NCBI GenBank assembly: GCA_030268105.1 | Contig: BSDZ01000004.1 | Coordinates: 4,757,001-4,821,000, forward strand | Direction: 5' to 3' | Length of the DNA stretch: 64,000 nt | Origin: Volvox africanus | Taxonomy: Eukaryota; Chlorophyta; Chlorophyceae; Chlamydomonadales; Volvocaceae | Shown: one piece after another, positions 14,301-25,800 of the stretch | Numbering within the stretch: the first letter of the stretch is position 1 | Layout: each line of letters starts with the position of its first letter | Program-made: the position numbers and the translations under genes | Notes under the pieces: model-generated | What the model was told of the DNA's origin: nothing | The model's input: the letters and a program-made list of their open reading frames with translations, nothing else | Database searches by the model: none

Positions 14301-17300
14301 ATTGCACATTAAGCTGCGACACGCATACGTCGCCTCATCTTGCGAGCCAGCCCTACATTGCACAACGTAACGCTGGGACCACGGATCGGCGCCCGCCCTG
14401 CGCCAAGCTCTCCCAAGCAAGAAGTCAGCTTCGGTCCATGTGCCGACTCCTTACGGTCTTTCCTGCCCCTCGCCACATCGACAGGTGGTCGCGGCGACAG
14501 AACGTGCACTTGGGCTGTGGACGATCCGAGAGCACGACCATGTGCAGGTATGGGCTGTCCTTTCGAATCTCCCTCGCTTTAGGCTGTTTGGATCCAGCAA
14601 CATGCCGAATCCTACGCTGCTCTTGTACGTTGCCCATCTGGCCGGTACAGGGCCGAACTCTCCATGCCCAAGGTCCGGCAATAATCATTCGAGGTCACAT
14701 CGTGTTTGATTGTAGCTCCACAGCCCTGAACAGTCAAAACCGGAAGGAGGTCTTTAGACGGCTCGTATGGCCTCATCGCTGTTGCTTCCCTAAACTTTCA
14801 CCACTCCCCGCAGGCCACCAGACGGGCTGTCTCGGACCTGAGGAGTGAAGCTGCAGAGTGCCGGCAGCTGCTGCAGTCCCTTGCAACGGCACAGCAGCAG
14901 GCGACCAGTCAGCTGGCGGCCAGCAACAAGGCCGCCTGTGCGGAGTTTGGCAAACTGCGTGCGCGAAGTAAGCCGGTGCCCAGGGTCAGGTACCACTGGC
15001 GCTTGTGACGTGGGGACTGAGATGCAGATTTGGGCTCACTGCCAGCTGGCTGCTACCTAGATGAAAATGAATATGGTATAGCCTGTTGAAACAGCTATAC
15101 TAGGGATGAAACTGATGCATTCGTCCTCATGCCATCACGAGTATTGGATCGGGATGGGTTGCTTGCACTGCGGCTATTCCGCTAGGATCACCTGTGCCAG
15201 AATTGAAAGGCATGGCCTGCACGCTAGCGTTCGCCCTCATGCACGGTCTCCAGACACCACCAATTCCCAATATGTCGGCTTGAGGGCAACACCTACGCGG
15301 CTTCGTCCAAAACTGACCCTGCAGGCGCACAAGAGCTTTCAGCCGTGAAACAGCTATTGGAAGGGGAGGTTCGGCAACTGAATGGCGAGCGCGAGCAGTT
15401 GCAAGCCCGGGCGACGGCGTTACAGGTGCACGGGCCGCTTACAATTCTTGCCGGAGACAGCCCTCCTCTGCTGGTCCGGGTTCCCTGGTCGCAAACGCCC
15501 GATCCCGTGCCCTTGCCACGTTTGCATTCATCAATCTATTATGCAGGGGGTCCTGCCAGGGATGTGTGTGGAGTTGGGATAGCCTTGAGGCAGCGGCCAT
15601 GGCCGCTTAAACCCGGTGAAAAATGGGCTAGTAATTGACCACTGCCCCTAACTTTCCCCTGTCGTTTCCTAACTTTCCTCCCATAGAATGAGAAGGAGCT
15701 CTCAGAAGTTGTATGCAGTTCGCTGCGGCAGCAGTTAGAGAAGGAGCGGCACGCTGTTGAGGAGGAGCATCGTGCACGGGTGGAGGCAGAAGAGCGCGTG
15801 CAGGCGACAGAGGAGCGCTTGCAGGCGGCGATGGCGCATGCTGTGCATGTTGCCGAGGCACAGAGGGATGCCGTGCAGGCGGCGGCAATTGCGGCGGCGG
15901 AGCGGGCAATCAGCGCTGCGGACGAGCGGGAAAAGGAAGAGGCCAAGGTAGGCTAAAACACAAGGCGAACAGTGCTAACGTATGATGGCTTTTGCATATT
16001 CCTTGCATACAGCCACTCCTGCCACTCCAGGAGCTAAACCACTAAAGCAATCTAAAGCATTCACAGTGTGCCAGTGTTTACACCATGAGCTGGGCGACTC
16101 TCCTGATCACCCTGGCTAGGATGGGTTTTGGTACTCTTTATCTCGGTGCTGCTAGTGGTGCTACTGCTGCTGCTACTGCTGCTCGCTTTATGATCACCGC
16201 CGTCATATTGGCATATTTTTAGTTCTCTACTCCGCGGACCTCGTGTCTCTTACGATACGAGAACTTTCTGGCCTATCCTAAAGCCAGCTGGCCTTTCCTT
16301 TCCGGCCGCTCCGCTCAACGCAGCGTCGGGCGGAGATGGAGGCGCGACTAGTGGAGCAGCAAGAGCGTGACTCTTCTCGACTGCAGGACCAGCAGCGGCG
16401 CCATGAGGCAGCCCTGCAGGAACTGAAGGATGCTCACGAAGCTGAGACTCGTGAGACGGCGGCGCAACTGGACACCGCCAGCCGCTGGGCGCAGGCGCTG
16501 CAGGAACAGCTCTTGCAGCGGCAGGGACAGCTGCGACAACAGCAAGGGGAGCTGGACGGGCTGCGGACGATGCTGCATGACGCGGAACAGCAACTGCAGG
16601 ACGTATTGCGGGAGCTGCACCAAGCGCAGCAGCGTGCAGAGGCGGCCGAGGCGCGGGAAACAGAGACGCTCCAGCGGCTGGTAGAAGCAGAGGTGGCGAC
16701 AGCTGAAGCCCAGGATGAGGCGGCGAGACACCTCGTGGAGGTCCGCGTGCAGATGAACGCTGTGGCTGAGGCGCAGGCCGCGCGTAACGAGGCGGAGATA
16801 GCACGAGATGAGGTCGGGAGGATGCTGATGAAGGTGCGCGAAGAGCTGGACGCGGCAGTAGAGTCAACGCGGGCGGCAGAGCTGCAGATTGCAAAGCATG
16901 CGGACGAGGCGCACGCGGCACGTAACGCCGCAGAGGCACAGAGTGCAGCTGCACGCTTGCTGGAGGTACAGGTGGAGGTAGCGCGCGATGGGCTCCGGCA
17001 GGCTGAAGTGCGGGCGTTGGGAGCGGAGAGTGAAGCGCATGCAGAGCGAAGTGCGGCAGCGCAGCTGCGGCAGCAGCTTATGGATGCCCGCGCTGCATTG
17101 GCTGATGCCCAGGAGGCAGCGCGGATGGCAGCTCAGGAGCTGGTGCAGACGAAGGCCCGGTCCGACGAGCTGCAGCAGGAGATGCTAGTGCGTCGGGGTG
17201 GGGCGCGGACTGTGTGAATATATTAGAAGGAATATCCCACTAGGGTTTCCGTGACGGTGGTGATGGTAGGGTTTCCGACCCAACTAATTAGAAGTCAAGC

Positions 17301-20300
17301 CCCTCTTTAAGCAGCCCACGGTGCTGTATGCGGTATACGCCGTTGCAAAAGTATCACTTCTCATATATGATCAGGTGGCAGTATGCTAATTTGTTGCAGA
17401 ATGCATTTCGATATATTGTGTCTTATCATATGGGGATCTGGACCCGCAGGCTGCGGAACGGCGCCTGGAAGTCGCCCGTGCGGCCACACGCCTACATGAG
17501 CAACAGCTGTGCGATGAGCAACAGGAATCTGACCGGCTGCGCTGCCAACTGAGAGTCTGCCAGACACGAATATTTGAGCTGCAGCAGGCTTCAGCGGCGG
17601 TCGGCATCGACTTTGGCAGGCAGCGCGACAGTAGCGGGGGCGCCGCCACTGGGGCCACCGCCGGGGCTGCATCGGGAGCCGGAAGGGGGCCCATGTCGGG
17701 TGCGGAAGGTGAACGTTACGGGGCACGGAGGGGGTGCAGCGTTGGCTCGGAGCCCGTTGGCGCCAGCCACCGAGCCTGCCAGCCTGTGTGGGCCGGGGAG
17801 AGGCAAGCAGCTCCCAACGTCGACGCACAGCAGCTGCCTGTAAATGCCATCCCAGGGCGTGAAGAGGAAACCGCCAGCGGAAGTGCCACGGGAAGTGGCT
17901 GGGGTAGCTTCCCCACATCCAAGGCCTCCACGCCAGTGACGTCCGGCGGCGGAGAAACACCGCCGCAACCCACTGATGTTGCTGCTGTGCATGACGATGG
18001 ACTACGCAAGACCGACACAGTCGCAGTCGCAACCGTCGACACCATTAGGCCTGCCCCGCCTCTCCCGCATCATGCAGTGCGGAATCCGGCACCTGCTGCG
18101 GCGCCACTGACCAGCAATCGACCCGCAGAGCAAGGGACGACTGCTGCTGGCACTGATTCTTCGGCCGTCACCCAGCCGTGCGTGGCACAGATTTGCTCAA
18201 CGGCCAACGTGTCGGGGTCGTGCACGTCCGCATCGCAAACCGCTTCAGCTCTGCCAACAGCTCCATCCGCACTACATCGACGGGCGCTATTGTCACACCA
18301 ACAGGCTACAAGCCCCCAGCAGCATGTGGAAGAGTCCCTTGGAGACCAGGCTCATAAAGAGGCGCAGGTGACACGTTTGCGACACATGTAGCGCTAATGC
18401 ACATGACCTGAGGCCACGATGAGACGAGGAGGTCATATGAAGCGGAAGACCTGCGAGCACCACATAAATCAGGTTATATATGTTGTTCCCCTTGCTGTCA
18501 CTGTCGACTTGATTGCCAGGCTTACTGGCCGAATCACGGTACCCGAAACGGCCGCCCCAGTATCCCCAGCTTCTCATGGTTTGCGTCGCTGCGCCATTGC
18601 CCATCATCCTGCGTCCTCACCCCACGTTTCGGTTTTCTGCCCTCTTGACAGGGCCTCTTGGACGAAGTTGCCCGCCACTGTCAACGGCTTCCGGCCATAA
18701 ACCAGGTCCTGGATGTAATGTTGCTGTCGGACTCCGGGGATGGGGACAATCCAGCTCCAGGACACGCCTGGCAACCCGACACTGATAAAATCCCGGATGG
18801 CGGGTGTGGCAACCTCAATATGGACGCTGACGGCTTCCTTCGCAGCCCGGCCGCAGCCGCAGCGCTGGAGCACCTGGTCTCGGTAATGGGTGACGCGTTG
18901 AAACTGGTCGCGCAGCTGGAGGCCATGGTGGCCGAAAGGGGGATGGGCCCCATGGGCGGCCGACAAACAGCCGAGGTGGAGGCGGCGCTGTCACAGCATC
19001 GGCGGCAGCTTGAGGCGACATGGGACAAGATCTCCCGCGCACAGCGCCTTATCGCCACGACGGAGGAAGTGTCATCCGTACCGCCGTCGCCTGCAAGGGT
19101 CGGATCCGAATCCACCGAGGCTAACGTAGCCAGTTCTTCCCTAGGGATTGGGGCTGGGGCCGATCCGGCCCCCTTAGATAGTGTGGCCAGCACCAAAGGG
19201 GCTGCTCTGAGCCAATGTGATGTCCAGTCCAGGACTGGTTGCGTGGACCATAAGGAGAACCTGGCCGCGGCTTTGGCAGCGGGGGCAGAGGCACTTCTTG
19301 GACTATTATGGCCGGGGGATCAGGCGCCGCCAGGCGGTGCCGATGCAAGCAACCTGAAGACGGCGAAGGTCCCGGCTGGGTCTGAGGCTTGCGATGTGCC
19401 GGGTAGCGCCGGTTCTGCTGTTGCTAGCGGCGCCCAGCAAGCACAGACGAAGGGATCAGAGCCTCCGACGTCGCTTGCAAGCTCCTCATCCACGACGGAA
19501 TGCAGCCACATGTCCGCTACGGATGCGATGCAAGGGCGCGTGTGGACAGCGCCGTCGGCGTCTCAAGCACTGCCGCAGCAGCAGGCCTTGGGAGTTGCGT
19601 CAGCGTCTGCAGCAGCAGCTGCTGCAGCACCAGGGTCAGCGAAGCAGGGGCCTGCTGACGACGCACAATCTTTCCGTGGCTTCGTGCTCCCGTGCCCGGC
19701 CAACTCAGCCACACGCGCCAGTGATAGCGGGGGCACCACATCCGCGGCCATGGTGCAGCCGGCGGCAGCACGGGCCCAATCGGAACCGGGTGCTGGCTCC
19801 AGCGGCAAGGCGGCGGCTTTGGCCGCAGCCCGTGTGGAGCTGAACCGCACCCACTTGCCTTCGTCGCTCTCATCCTCGTTACCACAAGTATCCTCGTCAC
19901 CACCGCCGTTGCCGATGCCGCAGCCATCACAAAAGCCGTATCCAATGCATTCGCAGTGGCCGTTGGCCATTACGGAGAGTCTCTGGCCCCAGCCACAGCC
20001 CCAGCTCCAGCCCCAGCGGCTCAGCCTGGCTGATCTGGTAGCCCCACGCCAGGCGGGTCGTGATTGGGGTGCAAACAACGCCCCCTTGCACAGTAGTGAT
20101 ACGATCTGCCAAAATCCGAGTCCTGAGCCGCAGCCCCGGCCGCCGCTGCTGCTACCCATGCCTCTGAGCCCCCTAAAGGCGATTGACGTCTTGAAGCAGC
20201 CGCAGCTCGTGGCGCACCAGCGGCCTGTGCAAGCAGCACCAACAATTGCTTCGTCAACGGCGGCAGCAGCGCCATGGCAGCAGCACCAGCAGCAATCCAC

Positions 20301-21993
20301 CAGTGACCAGCCTTCCCTTCTGGACCTTGCTAGGAGGTGGAATAATGGGCAGCGGGAAGATGAGCAGCAATGGCTGCTGAGGGGAAATCGCGACATGGGC
20401 GCACTTATAGTGCATGATCAGCGCGTCCTGGGCCTGCAACGTACAAACAGCAGGAACAGTATCGGCGCCCGCAGGAGCGGTGATGGCAGTAGCGCCGACG
20501 GTGAAGGTGACAGGTGCGACAGTGTGCGGAGCGGCACCAGCAGTAGCAGCAGCATCAGCTTGGCGCGGGGTGAAGGTTTCCCCGCACGTCTGTTGGCGCC
20601 GGTACGCTCCACAAACTTAAGTGGGGCTACTACTGCCCGTGGCGGGACAGAGGCTGTGGATAGGGCGTCGTCCAATAGCGTGTGGAACTTGAAGCCACTG
20701 GCACAGACGACAACGGCGGCGGCGCCCGAACAGCGGCTCCGAAGTGCCTGGACGGATGGTGGGATCAGACTTGAGCGACGTAAATGTCAGAATCCGCCGC
20801 AAGCTGGCACCGGCTCGATCTCCCTCGGGGGCCTGGCTCACCAGAGTGAGGTACCCGCTCCTGCTTCCGCTACTTCCATGGGAATCAGTCTCGCCAACCT
20901 GCGGTCCACACACGCCACTTCATCAATTTATGCCGTGCCATCGCACGACGCACCGCTGGGATCGCCATCGAGGCCGCTTCTGACCGATAGGCTGACGTTA
21001 TCACCAGGACGGGTTGGTAGATATGGATCACCGACGCAAGTGAGCGGCACATCCCCTTTGTCATCACGTGAGGTGTCCCCGATACGCACCGCTCCCACAA
21101 GCCCAATTGACCAAAACCTGGACACAGCCGCAAACTCTACCCTTGCTGCTGTCGGCTCCTCTGCCGCCGATTTCCGATGTGCCAGTGCAACGTTCGCGTT
21201 GGCGGAGCTACCTGCAGTTGCATCCCGGAACCGGCCGTTGCCCGCCACCTCGAATGAGACGTCATCGACTTTATCCATCCTCGCGGCCGACCCCACCGCA
21301 GCTGCTGGCGCCAGCCCTGCTAAGGGAGGCGGCGCCGCCGCCGCCGCCGTGGAGCAGACTTCCACGTCGCACCCATCTTGGCGCTCACACTTCGGGGAAC
21401 CGGAGGTTGGGCCAGAGCACCATCATTCGATTGCAGCTTTGCCAGGCTTGATAGCTGCCCCCGTGCCGCCAACTGCCACCAGCTCGACCGCCACCGCCAC
21501 CACTAAGTCATCAAATTCCGACAACTCCCATCCTAATGCCCTGACCTATCGGAGTAGCAGCAGCAACGCCAGCAGCTCTAGCACTAGCCAGGCTGCAGCA
21601 ATGGAAAACCCAGGCTCTAGCAGCGGCATCGCGGGCAGCAGCAGCAGCAGCGACAGCTGCGTTCAGTCCGGTGCTGCTGCTGCTGCTATTGCAGAGGCGC
21701 CTGGACCGGCAGGGGCGCGGGGAAGCGAGCAGCAGCAGAGCAATGCCCCCTTCTCATTGCCCACACGCCGGCACACGACAACGGTGGGAACGCAGCAGCA
21801 GCCACAGCAGCAACGACGAGTTGTGGGCAGTGCTCCAGGCGATAGTGGTGGAGCAGCAGGCCAGGGGGGAGATGCCAGGGGCCGAGGTAGCATCACAGCG
21901 CTGCTGCGGCCGGTGGATAGTCGACGCGGTTATGCGGCATTGCATCTAGGTCGCTTCAGTGGTAGTGGTAGTGGTAGCGGCGGCGGAGGTTAG
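2377..21993 (+). CDS. Giant coiled-coil protein with low-complexity ends, 27 exons
   Basis: Not a family I recognise. Exons: 2377-4020, 4286-4384, 4804-4848, 5411-5494, 5986-6093, 6424-6549, 6632-7192, 7290-7406, 7666-7737, 8100-8180, 8425-8484, 8864-9007, 9182-9334, 9672-9749, 10109-10201, 10461-12359, 12685-12861, 13171-13335, 13714-13887, 14254-14295, 14485-14547, 14814-14967, 15325-15425, 15687-15947, 16324-17187, 17450-18367, 18652-21993. All phases close, giving 11,625 nt and 3,874 residues. Nearly every intron is phase 0, so exons read as heptad cassettes. Residues 1 to about 530 are Ser/Pro/Gly-rich and disordered. Residues from about 540 to 2,500 are mostly Ala/Glu/Gln/Arg coiled coil, including hendecad repeats (6992-7189) and a 39-residue duplication (10803-11036). 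An Arg/Ser patch lies near 11670-11760. The last 1,113 residues are Ser/Ala/Gln/Pro low complexity. No catalytic motif, signal peptide or membrane segment is seen. A scaffold role (centriole, basal body, cytoskeleton) is a guess. The start is the first ATG of the long first exon; the 42-nt exon at 14254 is the least certain. Confidence 0.85.
4900..5100 (+). repeat. Possible tRNA-derived SINE remnant in an intron
   Basis: The intron between exons 3 and 4 of the coiled-coil gene holds a perfect RNA polymerase III B box (GTTCGAATC, 5056-5064). About 27 bases upstream is an A-box-like TGGTAACGCG (5019-5028). This is the spacing of a tRNA head, but the stems do not fold into a clean tRNA, so a degenerate tRNA-derived retroposon is the likelier reading. 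Element ends are not defined. Confidence 0.3.
6992..7189 (+). repeat. Six tandem 33-nt (11-residue) coding repeats
   Basis: Within exon 7 of the coiled-coil gene six consecutive 33-nt units encode 11-residue units. Most follow the pattern R-x-K/R-H-V-x-E-M/V-x-x-x, for example RMKHVSEMEDA, RAKHVAEMAEA and RMKHVAEVEEV. An 11-residue period is a hendecad, which gives a nearly straight or right-handed coiled coil. Copies differ by several substitutions, so the array is not very recent. Confidence 0.9.
10803..11036 (+). repeat. Tandem 117-nt (39-residue) coding duplication
   Basis: Two adjacent 39-codon units in exon 16 of the coiled-coil gene both start EVA-x-LR-x-RL, contain VQELER and end in a near-identical RRQAD segment. 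The second copy starts at 10920. The exact codon register shows in-frame duplication of a coiled-coil module. Confidence 0.85.
12862..13170 (+). other. Probable GC-AG intron
   Basis: Exon 17 of the coiled-coil gene ends CAACAG and the intron begins GCAAGT. Apart from the C this is a perfect donor consensus; the acceptor is ACGAATGCAG. A phase-0 junction at this point keeps the coiled-coil frame open into exon 18. The nearest GT donor three bases further on would break the frame. Confidence 0.7.
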
Positions 21994-22891
21994 AGGGATG
22001 ATGCCATTAGGTAGGCCCTTTTTGATGCCAGTATGCGGCTGTGTCCAACAATAATCGATTCGTGCCGTACAAGGAAACATCACTGACCAGGTTGCATGTT
22101 CGTTGAGTCACAGATGTACTGCAGGGGTGTTGGATGGGGCGGAGGGTAACAGGGGCGGAGGCTACGAGCCATGTGGCCTGATGTCGGGCATGCAAACGTG
22201 CCCCAACAAAGATGCCCGTTTAAGCCCGTTCGCAATATATTCCTGTTTCCATTCCCAACATCTCGGGCCGAGTGCTTATCATGCGCATTGAGGAATAGTT
22301 CCAGCTGCCGTAGCTGAAGGATGACTGCAAGTGAGGAGAAGCGAGATTGGCGAAGGTCATTGCGTGTGCCCCGGTATCTTTTCTTGTGTTCTTGTATGCC
22401 CTTTTTCAGCTGCTCTGTATCATAAGTGCAAACGCAGGAAACAAGGAGTGACGGATTATGGAATTCTTGAATTATGATTTCATACGCTCTTGGGGAAGCC
22501 ATGAGACAATGAGTCTGGGACATATGTTCTCCCAGTAGGTTCATTCCCTGGCATGGGCAGATTGAACCGACATGTCGTTCCTGGAGGGTCCCTGTGTTGA
22601 ACCCGTTTCCTTGCTCTGCTGAGTCCAGCTCTCTGTATCCTCCTCATTCATTCCCAGGCAAATATGTATGCTGTTTTGTTGACACATACTAGTCACTGAT
22701 GACGCAGGTAGATATGTTAATGTAGAGAGCCTTTGGACGAGATATAAGGCGTTCGTCCAGATTCTTCAGCCCTGGTACCGATGCACTCCCCACTGCACTT
22801 CACCGTGCATAGCCACATGTCACTGTCCTTGGCCCACCCGGCGGCGAATAGACCCGACCCGGAGAAAGGGTTCTCTAGTCCCGAATGTGTG
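21994..22891. other. Convergent intergenic region between the coiled-coil gene and UPF2
   Basis: The two genes are tail to tail, so this 0.9 kb holds both 3' untranslated regions. I found no TGTAA on either strand here by eye and no coding exon. Confidence 0.6.
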
Positions 22892-25800
22892 TCATCCACG
22901 TCCTCGACCGTGCCCACCAGACCGTGCCTGGCCCTGCCCACCCCGGCCCCCACCCCGGCCCCCGTATCCCCCACCGGTCTGCTGCGCCGTCGGCCCCACG
23001 CCGACAGTGCGTTCATACTGCACGTCACCCGATGGCCCGAAATCATCTAGTACGGACATGTCCAGCTGGCCCGTGTGCTTGGCTTGTCGATGCCCGCTCC
23101 GTTTCCCACCGCTCTTAACCCCCAGCTGCAGCTGCTCCAAACTTGCAGCCTGCTCCTCCTGCTGCCTGAAATGGGAGCGAGGGACGTCGGGAGCGGGATG
23201 GATGACGCGGGAGCGATTCCTTAAAAAAGATCCCAAACCATGCACATAAATGGGAACTCGACAGATGGAAATGACCTATATTATCAAACTCTGCAGTGCA
23301 GGCATCTTAACTCGAAATCACCGTGCTGAATATACTTAAATACGCACCCTCCCAGCCCCGCCCTATCCTACCTATTCGCCGCTAGCACCAGCCGCTTCAT
23401 CTCCTCCCTTTCCCGAGCTTCCTCCTCTTCACGTTGCCGTACAGCCAGCGCCACAGAAGAGCTCAGCGGAACCTGCATAATACGGCACCAGTCGGGCAGA
23501 TGACGATTGGCGTGACCTAGAGGAGGTACCGCTGGAGGCAGCTTGGGAGGGTTGAAGGCACGTGGAGTCTGTGAATACAGTACTGCAAGGAATGCCGCGA
23601 GGCAACATTCCAACACGAAGAGACACGACCGCTGCACGCCGTTCTGAAGATGGTGGGCAAACGCCCTTCCCTTCGCCCCTTTCGCCCTTCAGTAGCGCAC
23701 CTGCAGCTCCTTCGACCGATCATCCTTGCCACCACGCCTCACGAGCATACGTAGGGTGACGCTCCCGCCTCCCCCCCCACCGCCACCGTCGGCCTCTGCG
23801 CCACCACCCGACGACGAAGCCGCCACAGGGGGCCTCTGCGCAGCACGATCCAGAAGGGCCGAGAAGGACCCGGCTGCAGATTAGAGATCCATCAAAACAA
23901 GGTGAAGAACCCCCCTCCCTCCCACAAATGCCCAACTGCCTCAAGCATGTTGGCATGCCGCTGCTGTGAGTTAAACCTAAGTCCTAAGACCATCAAAAGA
24001 ACCGAACTCAGCTATAGCCGTCACCAGCGTCGCTGTTGCAGAGGCTGGAGCGACGGCAGAAACAAGAGGGGGGACTAGCTCCTGCTTATGACTGCGAAAC
24101 CTTCCTCTTAAGCGCCCCCTCTTAAACCTTCCTCTCGCCATGCCTGAAAGCCAGACACTCTTCAAACACCTCTGGTCGCTTCCCTGGCGTAAATTGGTGT
24201 ACTTTGCGAAATGGGATCTCCCTCTCACCGTCGGCGCCAGGGGTATCCCACCGAGACGGCTCTGCGTCTCCCCCACCAGCGCTTGCCACTCCCGGTCGAA
24301 GTCCTCGTCCAATTCATCTCTGAGCGCGGGCGTCAAGATTTTGGGAAGTCAGGAGTCACGACAGGAGGTGGTGCGTGGCAGGACGAGGGAAACGCTAAAA
24401 CGGCAAAAGCTACACCTTTCCGACGTGATGCACGTGATGCAGGTGAGGCGCCACTGCTATGGCAGCGTAGGGATAGACCCACTTGGTACGACAGAGGTTA
24501 GCCAGGAAAGAATGGCCGCGTTGTTATCATAGCAGATAGGAATTGGTAATTTAAGCCGGCACAGCCCCGCGACAAGAGGCCGGACGTCAGACGCCAGCCC
24601 CAGCCTGCCAATCAATCAGATGAACCACAAAATGACCCGCATTGATCGCGAGCCCTAATCTCAACACCCCACCGCTGACCCTTCCCCCGACCGTCGCTAA
24701 ATCGCACAAAGGTCAGAGAGGTCAGACCCAATTGCAGGTGCAGGAAGAAGCGCGGAGACATTCTCTTCCGCGCTGCCCATCCGCCCCTGCCGTTATCAGG
24801 GACAGCGGTCCTTGGTGCCAGGAAGCGGAACAAACAACGACCCCCGGTCTTTTGCAATGGCGCCATACTCGCTATGCATTCCATACGGTAGACGCACCTT
24901 TCATCACTGGAGCTGCGGCCGCTGATCTCGTCCAGGCTTCTTGCCTCTCCTTGGAGGGCTGCCCCGTCGTCCGTCTCGTTGCCGGCGGCTCCACCGTCAC
25001 GGCCGCTGGCACCACCTGCGACTACCACACCCCTCCCGCATTAGAAAGACAACCTTCACAGTACCATGCCAGAAAGGGGCGCCCTCTCCTCTCTCCGCAC
25101 CTCGTCGCTCCTCCTCTTCGTCCTCCTCCTCCCCAATGGTGCCCAGCGGCGCACCAAACTGCGCCACTTCCCGCGCGATGATGTCCTGTACGGCAGCCAG
25201 CGCCTCCTCGTATGTTCCGTACCGTTTTAATGTCGGCCGTAGTGCATGCAGTATATCCTGTAGGTCAAATTCCACATCTAGAGGCAGCGCAGCTTTGGAC
25301 AAGATGTAAGCCTACGGGGCAGCGGCGGAGGGGGAAAGGAAGGGGTGATTCACGATGGACCCAACTAATGGAGGTCGTTGTCACGGCTGTCGGTTGGCGG
25401 TTGAGCAAATCTGGTTGGGGGAAAAGCTTAGGAGGTCGGTTCACTGGTCGTCAAAAATGTCCCTCCAGGCACCAGGCGGGGGCTGCCGTACTGCTGCTGT
25501 TGATTTCCTCTGCCCCTCCCAAATCTAAAATCCCATATCCAAAATGACTCCTCTGTCGACTCCAGCCCACCCTGACCCTGTCTTTGCAGGAACACACACA
25601 CTCCGCACTTGGAAAAAAGTGAGGAAACGGTCCAGGCGGGCGCGGGCAGCCCCCTCTCCGAAGTACTGGCCGCAGGCATCAAGCAGAGCGCACACCTACT
25701 CGGGGGAAGAGGAAGCAACAACAGAGTGAATTGAGCGCAGTTGATATCTCCAATACATACACATACACACAAACACGTGCATTCCCCCCTGCACTGTGGT

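Noticed and set aside
16250..16954. 234-codon Pro/Ala-rich open frame on the minus strand
   Set aside because: It is antisense to the strongest coiled-coil exon. Its composition is what the Ala/Glu/Gln codons produce on the other strand, and it has no domain or splice logic.
19563..20396. 277-codon Cys/Trp/Gly-rich open frame on the minus strand
   Set aside because: A shadow of the Gln/Ala/Ser low-complexity last exon of the coiled-coil gene; no family resemblance.
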